Shown here in pieces: positions 36,431-50,100 of a stretch of 64,000 nt of DNA. The notes beneath the pieces were generated by a model. The model worked only from the letters and a program-made list of their open reading frames with translations, was not told the DNA's origin and searched no databases. Position 1 is the stretch's first letter, and the number at the start of each line of letters is the position of its first letter. The stretch is from Rhyzopertha dominica (lineage: Eukaryota; Arthropoda; Insecta; Coleoptera; Bostrichidae). The DNA is taken from contig QCXZ01000064.1 in the NCBI GenBank assembly GCA_025024175.1, positions 248,001 to 312,000 of the forward strand, in the 5' to 3' direction. Both the position numbers and the translations under genes were made by a program.

Positions 36431-37149
36431 ATAGCTACAGGATGTCCCTTAATAAAGTTTAGTGATGGTTTTTCAATTATTCATCAAGCCATCCCTGAAG
36501 TACCAGATTGGTTAGGAACTATGAAACTTGTATACTGTATACTACTACTACCACAATTCGAGAACATCATAGACTACTGAAAATTCTGAAGACATACGTC
36601 GAGAACGAAAACATTATAAAAGAAGCTTCATATTTCTCAAATTGAACCGACAACAACGCACTATTTGTCCATGTGTGAGACGCTGCAGCGCTGGAAGGCA
36701 GAATATAACAACATATTCGCCGCCCAAGAACAATCCCAGTGCGATTTTTTACCGACTTTTTGCCATAATACTGCCAGAACTTATTTAGCTTGATCCGGCC
36801 GGTAGTCCGAGGTCTCGGGTAAAAAAAACTGATCGGCGATTATTTATTTGAATTTCTTTTAAATACCGGACCACACCATAATTTATTACTGCTGCAGATC
36901 TGATAAGGGGTAAGATCTGCAGATGTGATCGGTAGATAGGACCAGATTGTCGTATTTATGATACAAATATGTATTCATGGTTTATTTATTAAGGCGTTTC
37001 GATTTTTCTGTTCGTGTACTTTGGAAGCAATCGAGGATGGTTTTTTTGGTCAAAAAACTAGACCCTTGGAACATGATAAATCCGATAACTTTACTCTTTT
37101 AATAAAACAGATGCGCTATTTGGTCGTTTCACAGAATTTAATAATCTAA

Positions 37150-37835
37150 TCGAGAAAATTCAAAATTTGAAACTCCCCCACGGCGCAAAATTGGATATCA
37201 TTTAAGTAAATTATAAACAGCAGCAGCCCAAAAACCATCCCTTGAGGAACATCCACATCAGCATCAGTCTCAGAGAAATACACGTGATTTACTTTGGTAA
37301 CTAATATGGAAATAAAGGGAAACTGATTATAAATATAAACATATAAACAATTTTTGTCAAAATATTGAAATAACTTATTGTAAACCAAGTGTAAAATATG
37401 ATGACCCATAACTTGAAAGACACTTTTGAGTACTTTATTGTTTAGTAAGTCGTTTCTGCATTCATTCAAGCGTTGAAACAATTTTTGATAACTCTTAGAA
37501 ATTTTTGGAAAACAAGTCAAGGTAGATTCAGCTCTAAAACAAGGCAGAGGTTTCCATTGCTAGTCACCAATCCTGCCAAAAATGAGAAGAGGGCTCAGGA
37601 CATATTTTTTAAAGGTTTTTCTCATTAACTTGAAACAGATTTTCTTTCTATCAATTTTACCTTCATAATATTCTTTTTACAAGTTTTAATCAAAGTTACA
37701 GTATCATTTCCCAATGATTTATAGGTTTTCCAACAAATTTCTTTTTCATTTAAATTAGTACATTGTTTAGAACGCCTATTTCTTTCCCTAAATTTATCTT
37801 TAACTTAAAAAGAATGCAAGGTTTCTTTAGTAATG
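37150..37835 (-). pseudogene. Non-LTR retrotransposon relic (linker and RT)
   Basis: From right to left on the minus strand, broken frames give a basic linker (FRERNRRSKQC, LGNDTVTLIKTCKKNYYEGKI) like the region between endonuclease and RT in non-LTR elements. Next come GHHILHLVYNKL and DVPQGMVFGLLLFIIYLNDI, the GVPQGSVLGPLLFIIYINDL block. Several stops; no endonuclease found. Confidence 0.75.
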
Positions 37836-39430
37836 TCTCTGAATGGTTTATTTTTGAGCAATGATCACTATTTTGGTTAGTTCACAGGTAATCATCATAC
37901 ACGAACTTTTTTTGCTGCGTTAGTGGTTTTTAGTACAGTAGTATTAATACTTACTTATATACTATAGACTAATAGGTGATTCTTAGAAAAAGATTCAGAT
38001 TTTTGAGCTAATTGGCAAGTAATCTACAAAGTGTCTCGCTGGAAGCAGAAAATATGTTACCTCAAGTTGTTTGCATAATAATTGCCACAAATTAGATCTT
38101 AATTAAAAACGCGGAGTATCCGCAAGAATATTCCAGTCAAGCTCCCTTGAAAATGAGTTTTTGACAAACTTTTATTTTCCTTACTGATGAGGCTTCCCGT
38201 CGTGCAGTTTAAGAACTGCATTGAATTGCAAATTGAAAGTCGTTAGGGCGANCGAGATAGCATTGCAAATGCTCGCTTAAAAGGATGTTGCGAAAAGAAG
38301 GTGTCTGATTTGGGTTTTTTTGAATTGTTTTGAAACAATAATCAGTGCCTCGCATTTGTCGGCGAAGAACATTTTTTTTGAAGCCTGGCGCGAAAATGTG
38401 CCGAAACGATTTCATAGAGGTACTATGACCTGTAAAACGTGTCTGAAAAGAAACGGCATTCTTCTTTCAGTTTGTATTCGTAACAAAAGAAAATATTAGA
38501 TACTGATTTTATTTTTGATCATTTGGCAGAAAGCTTAAATTACACCTTTTTTCATTCTGTTGTTCAATATTGCGGATGTAGTACAATCATCAAGAGGCGT
38601 AACGAGCATTCATACTGGTCAATGGTTACGGAAATGATACGCTCGTTGTAGTTCCTTCCGTTCTATACAAAAAACACACTGGTGCATGGCTAAATTAAGG
38701 ATTCAGCTTGCCAACGTATTTCAATTACACAAATAAATCGTTAATCATGCAGGTATACTACAATTAATAAACCAACACGGCCATCTTTCCACAGTTCTGA
38801 AATAATATTCAAATTAATGTAAATGTAACACACGCTCACACTTATTTGGTCCCGTTTTGGAATTCGATGAATGAAACTGGCATAAACGGAGGTGTTGTCA
38901 ACAAGAGATTCTGTTTGCCTGGGGCTTTTGTCGTATTATTATGTTCAAATTAGCATGAGCACGTGTATGTAAACAGTAGCAGGTAAATAGTGACTGAATG
39001 GAAGTTGTTTTAACAGCAAAAGAAGTATGCTTTGTGAGTTCACTAATAAAAACTTGAGAACGTGTTTTCTAGATAAAAACACAAAAGCGCATTTACCTGA
39101 AATATATGCCCAGAAAAATCTACGAGTTACTAGATACATGTATAAAGTCCAAGTGTCGAAGAATTCGATACTTCAGTATTTTAGTTAGAACTACTAATTC
39201 ATAACTATTTTAGGTACTTACTATGGCTTCTATTAGTGGACCATAACTTCAAAGAGACATTATTTTGGCTCACCTGAAAAGAAAACGGAAATAATTATTA
39301 TATATTTTTTGCTGATGAGTGAACATCACTTACAGATCGACATTTACAATGACTTCTCTCTAAAGCCTTTGGTAAACGTAATTAAAATATCTTACTCAAT
39401 AAACTTCATCGATTCAGTATTTCTGATGCC
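37836..39430. other. Gene desert segment
   Basis: AT-rich with one N near 38252. Short frames only, none with motifs. Confidence 0.5.
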
Positions 39431-39439
39431 TTTATTGAA

Positions 39440-39570
39440 TTCATTGTGTGGCGTACAACGGTTTTATCTAATGAATACATCGCCACACTTGGAGCGCCTC
39501 AGGGTTCTATATTAGGTCCTCATTATTCATGATATTTATGAGTGACATGATAAACGTGGATGATCTTATA
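39440..39570 (+). pseudogene. Non-LTR RT fragment interrupted by mariner copy B
   Basis: Reads LGAPQGSILGPHYS, stop, and in another frame MSDMINVDDLIY, resembling the GxPQGSxLGPLLF...INDL block. Mariner copy B begins immediately after, at 39571. Confidence 0.6.
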
Positions 39571-41490
39571 TACAGGGTGATTTTTTGAAAACTTCACATC
39601 TTAAATAACTTTAAATATAGCAAAAATTTAAAAATTTGCAAAAACAGGTAAACTTTTGTTTGCAGGGGGACAACTTTTGAGATAAGTTTTTAATGGATAG
39701 CGCTTACCCTCTTAGCGGGGTAGATATCCCTTCAAAAATTTTAAATGAAACTACCCATCTTACGATACATCATTTAAAAGCTTATTACACAAGGAGTCTT
39801 GCCATGTAATTAGTTTTACTATTTTTTACCCATTGACGGGGTAGTGGGTCAAAAAGTGCATTGTATCAAGTGGCTTATAAAATGGAATATTTTGGACTTT
39901 TTTAACAAAATTTATTGTCTTGCAGTTACAATAAAAATTGTCCTTACTCAAGCCTAAAAAAACTTGTTAAATAATAATTGTTACACCTAAGCAAAATGCC
40001 AAAAATACTTAAAATTTTCTTTCGACATTACTTGATATTGCAACTCGACAGTTTATACTGAATTGGCTAAATAATTATCTACTTTGTTTTTCCAATTTCT
40101 TGTTTCAACTTTTTGGCTACTTCTTTGGCACGACCATCTTTTTGTTCACATTCCTTTTTATAAATCGCGTGAAATTTTAAAGTGAGAGTCCAAGTGATAA
40201 TGGTTTATTCAACTGCCGAAAGGGTAGAAATAATTTTTATTTACGGTGCTGAGCATAGCTGTGCTCGTGCGTCAGCAAGGGTGTTTAACGAACGGCACCC
40301 CGATAAAAATGTTGACGCTAGGTACATTCTCGATCTCGTGCAGAAATTTCAAGATACTGGATCTGTAGTAAACAAAAAAAAAGGCAGGGAATAGAGTCGT
40401 TGATGAAATGGCCCAACTTGAAGTACTTGGTCATTTTGCAATGGATCCAACTAGCTCTTTGCGTAACATTTCTACAGCCACTGGACTTTCTTATTCATCT
40501 GTAAGGAAAGTTACAAAACTGCACAAATTCCATCCCTATAAGATGAAAACTCTCCAGGAACTCGGCGAAGATGACTTCGATAGAAGACTGCAATTTTGCG
40601 AAATTATGACAGAAAAGATTATAGTAAATCCAAATCTAATAAAAAATATTTTTGAACGGCTCTGTAAATAAACATAACGTCAGGTACTGGAGTGACGAAA
40701 ATCCTTATATTTTTCGAGAAGGTCATACACAAGTTCCTCAGAAGCTGAACGTCTGGGCTGGAATACTTGGCAACGCAATTGTAGGTCCAATTTTCATTGA
40801 TGGGACGCTAAATGGGGGAATGTATTTAGAATTACTTGATAACGTTATCGTTCCTTTAATCACAGAGCAATTAGAAAACCAACGTGACCCTGAAGGAAAT
40901 CCAATGTTGGATGAATACGAATTGTTTTACCAACATGATGGAGCCCCACCGCATTACGTCATTAATGTGCGAAATTGGTTAAATCATAGATTTCCTCTTC
41001 ACTGGATTGGTAGGCGTGGAATAATTGAATGCCCGTCACGATCACCCGATTTGACTGCTTTAGATTTCTTTCTATGGGGTCATTTACAATCTGTGGTTTA
41101 CAAAACACAACCTACTAGCCTGGACGATCTGCGAGAAAGAATTATTAACGAGTGCAGGAGGATTCCACCTGAAACTTTCCGAAAAGTGCAGCAGGAGTTC
41201 GAGAACCGTGGTGGTGCACATTTTGAGAATCTATTGGAAGGTTTGAATTTCTATGGTTTTGTTCACACTGTTTTTGGAGTTACAAATAAATAATTTTTCT
41301 TTTTCGTGGACATGGACTTTCTAAAAAATTACATGATAAATACTTTAATGTTAATAATAATGTTAAAAGAAAATTTTCAGTATTCTGGTTTTTTTTTAAG
41401 TGTCATATTTTTTACAAGTTGTTTGTTTAAATTTTGGGTTCTCGTAAGGACAAATTTTATTTCCGCTCTAAAATAAATACATTGGACTCA
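39571..41490 (+). mobile_element. Mariner-superfamily transposon, copy B, right end truncated
   Basis: The left end tatacagggtgatttttt and about 350 bp of terminal repeat match copy A. The transposase runs on the plus strand 40182-41293 in pieces. After 40380 an extra-A run shifts the frame. At about 40650 a deletion of roughly 27 bp relative to copy A removes the segment holding the first catalytic Asp. QHDGAPPH and DLTALDFFLW remain. The right terminal repeat breaks off near 41490, so this copy lacks one end. Confidence 0.85.
40182..41293 (+). pseudogene. Transposase of mariner copy B (frameshifts, catalytic deletion)
   Basis: Pieces 40182-40394, 40408-40671 and 40652-41293. The N-terminal helix-turn-helix is nearly identical to copy A, with Cys and Ala for Ser and Val at two sites. 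There is also a small deletion near the C-terminus relative to copy A (NRLYYCMERGG reduced to NRGG). Inactive. Confidence 0.8.
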
Positions 41491-43670
41491 TTTAAAAGCT
41501 TATATAACTCTCGCATTCTTTACTGTTTCTAATAGAACATTGTAAAATTTGGACCAAAGACATCGCGAATCCACGAATAGATCTTTGGAAAGGCTCCTTT
41601 TTACGAGGCCTACTAAGAAGTTCATCATTATTCAACACTCAGACGTTGCATAATTTAACCCGATCCACCAAAACTTCTTGCAAGAAGCTCCCTCAGTGGC
41701 GGCGATAGTCGTGCTCGGCTTTCCAAACAAAACGCAATCACTGTCAGCTCCGATGTGCTCAGTGGGTGGTCGGTGTCAATAGGCATCCGTACAAGAAGCC
41801 ACTAACAGCGGGAAGTCGAAGTTTTTAGCAATAACGCGCCCGTAATTTGCTACTAGACGCCACGACGACGCGAATAAAAAGGGGAGAAGCTTGACAGAGC
41901 TCTTTTCATCGAGTTACAGTTCTATTTCAGCATGATATTGTGGGGAATCTAAATTCACGGAATGTTTGCCCAACCACTTGACTGTAGTATTGAGCATAAT
42001 CTTCAGCAACATAATGAGGGGTGTAGTACCTAATAAGACTCCTCATACCATGGCTTCTTTCCCGTAAAAGATACCCCTAATTTTAGCGATTTCGCTGCCA
42101 TTATCTTTTCTCCTCAAAATCTCACCTTGGGTTTTATTTGAGACGCTGACGGCTACGCTTTAAGGTAAGAAACAGACTTGTTCTACCTTCTACCTAAACG
42201 CGAACGGGCTACTTACCCCAAGAAGTTTTCAAGGGAATCCACAGTGTTGCTGTTACCATGGATTAGCTTCACTTTGTGTTTTGAAACGAGGCAATACTTG
42301 CAGTTATAATGAATTAATCATTAATAATTCATTTCAATAGCAGTTACTTGCTTTCAAAATGGGTGACCAACGAGTTTAGTAGCTTACGTACACCTCTAAT
42401 AGATTTGTTGGTTCCATAGAGTTTATAGACAAATTAAGAACATTAATTTTGAGGAGGGTGAGTTACTGGTCTCATTTAATATACAATTGACCTCTTTATA
42501 CATGTCCCATAACTTGTTTCCAAATTAGCAATGCCTTAGTCATGCGAAACTTTTCAAATTTTTTCATTATAACTTCATTACAAAAGAAATCCACACTCAG
42601 CTCTTGTTTTAATTAATGAATAGAGTAGTTTATTTCTTCAACAACATTACTGTGTTGCTGTTTTTGCTAACATATTAGGTGCATCCAAAACTTTTATAAA
42701 ATACAACATAGACAATTATACTAAACTATCATGAATTCTGTAGAGCATTTGAATAAGAAAAAACGCTCATTTTGAGTTAAAATACATCAAATATTTAATC
42801 TGGGTCTCCCACAAAGCGCCAGATGTATTTTAAAATGCGCCTGTAAATTCTCGTTTCACAATATTCGAAAATTAAATACTCAATTAAGTATTCAACGATC
42901 TGACGATCTCATCAGATACAGTACCAATGGCGTAGGGCATAAGAACCACTATCGCAAGATTATTTACGTAGGCATAGTGTGGGATGTATCCACGGACACT
43001 CCTAGTTCAAATATGCCGTATTAAACACTGTAAAAGTCTACCTAAATCTCACCTGTCTCTTTTCGACCAACAGCGCACATGATTCTTTGTCTTTGTCTGT
43101 GGGAAGATGTGGGGATTTATGCATCGTGCACCTTGATCGTGTATTATGGAAGAGATATAGACAACTATAATAGATTTGAAATCTTAAATAAGATTCAGCG
43201 TTATTAAAGGAAGCAAAATAATGTAGGAATGCTACTCAATTCCGTTACTCTTTTGTTAATGTTCCAACAGCTTTTTTTACTCGGACGTTTGTATTTTATT
43301 ACTAACCAGGAACAACGGTAATTATTACAGCTACAGTGTATATGGTGCTTTTGGTTTAAGAATGGAAGTATTGAAAAGCTTTGAAAGCTGGCACAGTAAT
43401 CAAGATTTTTGTTCATTTGGTTTGGTCATTATCTATTTTAGAGTGTAGTAGTTAATTTGTTTTTAACATTCCAAAACCTTCACGCCCGTGAATAAGAACC
43501 GATGTGGATCTAGAATTTAAAATTTAATACTAAATTTTTATCAATTTAAGGAGAGGCAAAGTAGTATGCGTGCTGAAAAGAAAATGAGCTAAAATAGTAT
43601 CAATATGGAGATGTGTATTCGAAAGAATACTAATGGTTGAGATGAAAGAAGACGGTAAAATATTGCCACT
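41491..43670. other. Gene desert with a GC-rich, promoter-like island
   Basis: 41620-41950 is much richer in GC and CpG than its surroundings. It has a TATA-like gaataaaaagggg (about 41871) and downstream an initiator-like tcgagttacagtt. No reading frame follows that I recognise. The remainder is AT-rich noise. Confidence 0.35.
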
Positions 43671-43671
43671 A

Positions 43672-43865
43672 TAATTATACTTTACGAAAATGCCAAGGGG
43701 AAAGACCAATTTTGAAAATTTCGAAAACAGTAAGGGGCCGGCATTAGTTGTAAGAGATTTCAATGCAAGAGTAGACAAACAAGACGCAACTGCCTTAATC
43801 GTAGTTAGCAAAGAGGGAGAAAACATAAGAAATGATAATGCTAGACAATAGAAAAATCTGTGAAA
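43672..43865 (+). pseudogene. Non-LTR endonuclease fragment
   Basis: Encodes GPALVVRDFNARVDKQDAT, like the GDFNARVG motif of the apurinic-type endonuclease domain of non-LTR elements (the Gly is Arg here). It continues about 25 residues to a stop. No other part of the element nearby. Confidence 0.6.
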
Positions 43866-46440
43866 GAAAATAAGATGTCGCATGAAACTATAGGTGCGCA
43901 GGAAAAAGAACACGCAAGCAAATACAGAGATGATAAAAGAACAAATAGAACAATTATCGCAAAACTAGACATAGAGAGATGCCCAAGGCAATTGGGCAAT
44001 ATACAAGGATTGTTAAAGTGGAGAGAGACGACAGATCTAGCGCAGGACAAAAAAAGGACGGGCTAAATTTGTACATAAAAAAGAAACTGAATTCATCTAT
44101 GCTTTTTTAAGTAAGTAATTTGTGTTCAGTCGAAAGCTACATGCATTAAATATTTCGTTTTATTTACTTTACTGTCATTATACCTTCGAAAGATTGGAAT
44201 GACGTCATTCTAGAAATAGTCTGATCGTAGTTAGAATTTCTTTAGCCATCATTCAAGCAATACCTATTGTTATACAACATTTAGCAGTCAAGGCAAACTG
44301 AGGTACAGGAAGGAACGAAAAAATACCACACGTTCCCGTACGCTTCAAAATAATGCAGACCGCCAACCCACAATACGACCGAGCCCATAAGTGTTTTATT
44401 TCGAATGAGGCAGTGGGAATACTTCTCTCCCGCTATAATAATCGCTTTTGACAAATGCCGCACATCCATTGTACAAGCTTTACGTAGGTATAAATAGGCA
44501 AAGAACACACTTTCCGGATCGTCTAGCAACGGGATCAAAACTGCGCGTAGGACGTGGAAAAAGCTTCAACAAATTGATTGGGTTTTCGTAAATTTCTGAT
44601 ATGTTTGGAGAGTAATAAAACATCTTCATCCAGTTAAATAATTTACATTACCTACATATTAACGTATTGATTCACGTTACTATATTGATAAATAAATACT
44701 ATAAAATACTCCGTATGTAAGTAGATAACTCCATTTTTCGCAATCTTTTACAGCTTTCGCTGTTTTACTGTCCTTTTAAACCAATGTTGATATTTTTATC
44801 AGAATATTGGATGATTCATTAATATCAGTTGCGACAATTGAAACTTTGACGCTGTTAGTATTTTGTCTTTTATATGATGAATTGCAGAAAATATGGCTTT
44901 GCCAAAAGCTTGACCAAAATATTTGCAATTTTGTTGGCACGCGATGATGATGATGATGATGCTCACTTTTCATCAACGACCTTATGTTTAAATACCTTTT
45001 CATAAAAATTTGTAATTGGCAAACGTCTTCTTCATATGCTATAATCGTAAACCATTAGATTTTTGAATCGGGAATGATTATTACAGTTTTCCATCAGTTT
45101 AGCCTTCTGCGAAACATGATCTCGGCATACCCTTGCTATCATAATTGCCTTCATAAGAAGAAAATTACTGTCCTCAGCTTCCATTAGAAAACTTCGTATA
45201 TTTTCTCTCGTGAACACTTGATATTTTTGGGTTTGTGAGCATCATTCTTTCTTTTCGAAAATGCTTAAAATATCTACATTTTCTTTAACGAATACTACAG
45301 TTGATGCAGTTTGAAGTAGGTACCTTTCAGTACATTAGAAGGTTAATTTAATAACTGCAGTTTTCTTTTAATTTGCGATCATGGTGAAACTGAAAGAATT
45401 AATTTTAATGATAGTTGAATATGGAGATCAACAACGCTCACACCAATATGTTAACGATCCAAATATTTAAAGATTCCAACACGCTCTTCAGAACTATTAA
45501 ATTCAATGCATTTGGCGCATAACTAAGAATATACTTTTCGGTATCGTTCTATGGGTAACTATGAAGACATACCAGTAAATTTAATTGGTTTCTCACAATC
45601 GACGAAAGTGCCAAGCTGGTTGAACTCGAACAATGTTTTTCCCTTCATATCGCCGGGTCTTTATTATGTGGGGAAAAGTAGGTCAAGCAGTCGATCTATC
45701 AAACAAGGGTGTGTTCCGTATTTTTAAGATTCTAACGTCTGGGGAGGGTCAGTTCTCATTTCATTCGGTGAAGTACTAATGCCTTAGAAATGACAAAAAT
45801 TCCAAGATAGGGAAATACTCTGGAGAAGACTTTTCCCAAGTACCCACACTATCGCCTGATTTCTTTATGAAATTCATTACAGCTGTGTAAAGATAACAAA
45901 AAAAATCCTACAGAGTCAACTCAAATGAAGGATGTCATTTGCGTTTAAAGTTTTTAAAATTGAAACATATTTTTAGTCAAAAATTACTTAAGTCAGCACG
46001 GTGTTTAGGACCCTAACAAGTAAGAATATTGGGTACCGGAAAAGCAGGAAAGCTACAAAATACATAAAGACTCAATTAGAGAAAATTCCGAGATGTTGTC
46101 GTGCATTAAGACAAGTGCATTTCGTCAATAAATTGATTGTGATGGATGGAATATTTCACATGATCTAACAGTGAGATGAAATTTTTTCCCAAAACTTTTG
46201 AACCATGGTCTTCCTTTTCCTTTATATCTCCCACTTTCCCTTATACATGATCTTATTACAAAACCTTCTGGCATTTCCTACAAACGTCCCCAACCACTGG
46301 ATATATTTGAATGCGTACTAGTTAGCATGCTTGACTAGTAAGATGACGCCTTCCTCGTGGAGATGACGAAAACTTAACGATTTGAGCTTTCCTGGCTCCA
46401 TGATCTTCCGTTCCCAGGCACAGTAAGAGTACATTTTGAA
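43866..46440. other. Gene desert segment with a GAT microsatellite
   Basis: No gene seen. A short (GAT)n run lies at 44943-44961. A minus-strand frame at 44281-44538 (85 codons) has no recognisable motif and is probably chance. Confidence 0.4.
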
Positions 46441-46760
46441 GCACCATTCAGGGGCCCCGTGATTGATTTTATGAATGGCGGAACGGGCTACGACAATTAA
46501 TATCGAAGGCAATTACGCGCGCGAGCGGCGGTTTTTGAAACTGCCCGCGGGCCCAGCCAGTCGTTAAGCTGCTTGCCCACTCTTCAATTCACCCACGTGA
46601 GTTTCAAAACACACCGGTGATTTGCATTTTATTTCGGCATCGGTTTTCTCCCTGGCAGCGTGGGCGAACGTGTGGCCAGATGCACGAAAAAGAAAGACGT
46701 GGAAGTTTATGGCATGCTGCCGTTTTTTGAACCTGGAACTTATGCGTTTTGAATTACTGC
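46440..46760. other. GC-rich island in the desert
   Basis: About 320 bp with dense CpG (gcgcgcgagcggcgg, cccgcgggcccagcc), unlike the AT-rich flanks. No coding frame recognised. Could be a regulatory element, a leader exon or a transposon remnant. Confidence 0.3.
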
Positions 46761-46938
46761 TGCGAATATTTAGCTTTTGAGTTATTCGAATATTCGAATG
46801 TTAATTACAAAAGTGTAATATCAGTTAACATTAACGATGTCGTTGATAAAAAGTATAAAAAATAAAGCACCTAATCTTGATCCCTAAGGAACTTCAGAGG
46901 TCGCAACAAATGAGATGGATGTTTGTGAAGGAGAGACC

Positions 46939-47085
46939 TTAACACAGTAGTGTTATTAGACGATAATTAGTTACTTCTGATAAAACTCCTTTCTTAATGA
47001 TAGGGCAAATGGCAGACGTTTCCCACATGTCAGGAAAAATGAAAAATTTATAACTTGCTACATGGTACACAAGTGGGACAAGCTG
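46939..47085 (-). pseudogene. Non-LTR RT fragment
   Basis: Encodes FPDMWETSAICPIIKKGVLS and EVTNYRLITLL, matching the P.xWKxAxIxPIxKKGxxxxxxNYRPISLL block that opens non-LTR RT. The rest of the RT is not found. Confidence 0.7.
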
Positions 47086-47133
47086 TTTCTTTGAATTATA
47101 TTTTCGGGAAAAAACACTGTCACTATCAAACAC

Positions 47134-50100
47134 TGATAAAAAAAATTGTTGTTCTCACATTTCGATTACACCTGTAATCTTTGTCAAAGAAGAAACCCTC
47201 CAAAAATTGTCAAAACTTTGAAAGTAAATAAATAAATCACCAAGGAAACCAGACGACATAAAAAAACAACGTTTCAGCTACAAAATAGCATTCCAAATAT
47301 CACCCTACACATAATTTCCACCGTACCTATTAAAGCTATCAGAATTTCTAAAAATTTCTGTATATCTAAAATTACTATGGTTGAACCTTTATCTGCTCTA
47401 GTAACTAATATTATGGACACGAAAAATATGCATAGAGCACACCAATAAGGTCAAACAAAACAACGCATTGCAATTTGAAATATTTTAATACCATTGGGTC
47501 CGGAGTAGTTACTGGGAATGTTAGTAAAGCTGTGATAAAATCGCTAATCTGGGTTGTCTACCAGAAAAATTAGAAGATAAATATGTGGAGCCTTTAGAAA
47601 TGCAAGAAAACTCAAATCTAAAGTGACACTTGAAACTGTAAGTCACTGTTCGAAGCTCTTAACTTTTTGTCGGAAGAACCAACAATTTCCTTGAGATTTC
47701 TTTAGGATTTATTTTTTTACGACAGCTTGAATCCCCTTTATTATAATGATGCTAGGAAGAATAGGCATCATCAGATTTCAAGTCCCGTCACGAAAAAACG
47801 TCGTTGCATATGTAGCTGGCCAAAAATAAGTAAAAAGCTCATAAATTCTGAACGGATACCTTTTATGCTCCATTGTTTTTAAACTAGTATGACATATGTT
47901 TGGTCTGAGCATTTACATATGTTTTGCCGCAGGAAGACAGTTGGAAAAAGTGGTTACGTAAATGCGTTCGAGACGAATTCTCGTCGATGTTTAGTAACAA
48001 GGTTTAGGTTTTTCTAGAATCTGTACAAGTACAAATATACAAATATAGAAATACATGAATATTTCCCCTTCAACAATCCATATCATTACTTTTTTTAATT
48101 ATTAGTTTTATTTTAACGTAATTCATTTTCTACTGCAATCAGCATATTTGCATACTTTCGCCAACAGGTTGAATTAACCGAGGCCGTTTCGTAACCAGGG
48201 ACTTTTCTTGGACTTAATTGATCAACGCGTGGGCATCTCACTTCGCCTTTCTGTTCGACATAATCAAAAGCTACGTGGAAATGAATGAAATGAATTAAAA
48301 ATAAACCGGTTGCGATTGCCCAGGCCGTGACAATTTAACATTTATCTTACAAATGAATGGTCAGAAAAGCACGTATTGGCTCTTTTGTTGGCATTTTTGA
48401 TACCGTCAAAGAGGTCGTTTTTACATCAAAATTGCCAGAATTTATATCCACTATTTTGGTGTGCAGTACCGATAAAAGACAACAATAACAGAACAGTCAT
48501 CTCATACAAAACCAGTACATTGAAAAGCTGTAAACACAGATTGTTAACGTTTGCTTTGTCTAAAGTTAACTTTGACAAATAATTAACTACGATTATAATT
48601 TAGCTTAAAACTGAAACATAATTACAGTATATATTAACTATTTCAAATCTTTGTCCAACAAAAATTATAACACATTAAAAATCAAACTAATTTGCCTTAA
48701 TAAAACCAACCTAGGTAAAGTGAACTAGGTAAATAAACTTCTACCCCACAAATAGTATAGGTATGTCGTATAACCTAGTTATTGATCAAATATTGTAAAT
48801 CTTACCTTTAAAAAAGGATAGTAAAGGTAGTATATGCAGTATCCTGCCGTTTAGTGTCAAATTCACTAAAACACTCCCTGCAGTAACACGTCCGTTTATT
48901 ATCAATGGTTGTATATTAATGAATCCAAGTATTCCCTTTACATAATCATTACCGAGATCTGTCGAATTACAAACAACCCTGAATCATCCTTACATATAGT
49001 TACGTATACAAATAGGACAGTGTTTTCTTAACAATCTTTTGTAATGTCTCGATCTTATTAAAATAAAATAATTGCAACGACTGAGATTGCTTCATTTCGA
49101 GCTCGAACTCGACAGACAAAGATTTGACGGCACATTTTAGCATTGCCCAGCTTCCATTGTAGCAAATGGCTCTTGAATCAACAAACGTACAAAAGAAACC
49201 AACCATCTCAATGCAAGCACATCCTGTTCGGGCTGAATAAGGCAACCCACCTGGGTTACAAATAAGGAGAACATGCTGTGAACGTATCAACCTTCCCCAG
49301 AGTTCAGCTCGCAAACGTGTGCTCGGACTGGCAAAACGCCGCTTTTTGATGGTAATCAATGGAGTAAAATGCCAACGTTGGTGTGTGACTGAACGATTTT
49401 TTCCGAGGCTTTCCCGGTCGTGAATTGTAATGATTTAAGCTGATTGTTTAGCTAAACCTCGATAAACTGGAGAGTACACGTTAAGAGCCAATTCGGCGTA
49501 AATAAACAAATTAGAAATCGTGAACAAGTTGTCAAATAAATTTTTGTTTCTTTACCATTATGAGATTCTCTTCTCGTTTAATTATTTTACTAAGGTAATA
49601 TCTGTACCTACTCATTAACATGGGCATAGCTTACATTTAATACATACCCAAGCAGTATAACAATTATCTATTATCAGACATAGCTCCTGTCCTTTGCCAT
49701 CGTTAATAATCTGTTAATCTAGTCTGTCTGTTTAGTAATTACAACAGGTGCGAATTTGCACTATACGTGTCGCTTTTTTCACTTTCCAGCTGACACTGAT
49801 AAATTGTTCCTCAGGTACATTTGCAACCGTATTACGGCAGTGACAGTGACAAAACGGTGTTACACAACAGTATACTAAAATTCACATCCAGGGGAACTGA
49901 CGGGACAAATTGCTGAGAACAAGGAAGTATTATTTATATTGGTTAGGGCAGCTCTTTGCCTCAATTTAGACCTGTGATCCCTTATAATTAGATAATAATA
50001 ATTGAAAAATGTCATTCTGGTAAAGGATTGCAGATGAATCTCAAGCAATAATACATCACTTTTCTCGACATAAAAATAACTATTTTGGTTCCAGGTCTTT

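Noticed and set aside
44281..44538. 85-codon minus-strand frame
   Set aside because: No recognisable motif, splice context or start context. A frame of this length is expected by chance in 64 kb.
49000..49359. 119-codon minus-strand frame
   Set aside because: Longest in its neighbourhood, but mixed composition with no domain, signal peptide or conserved motif that I can identify.
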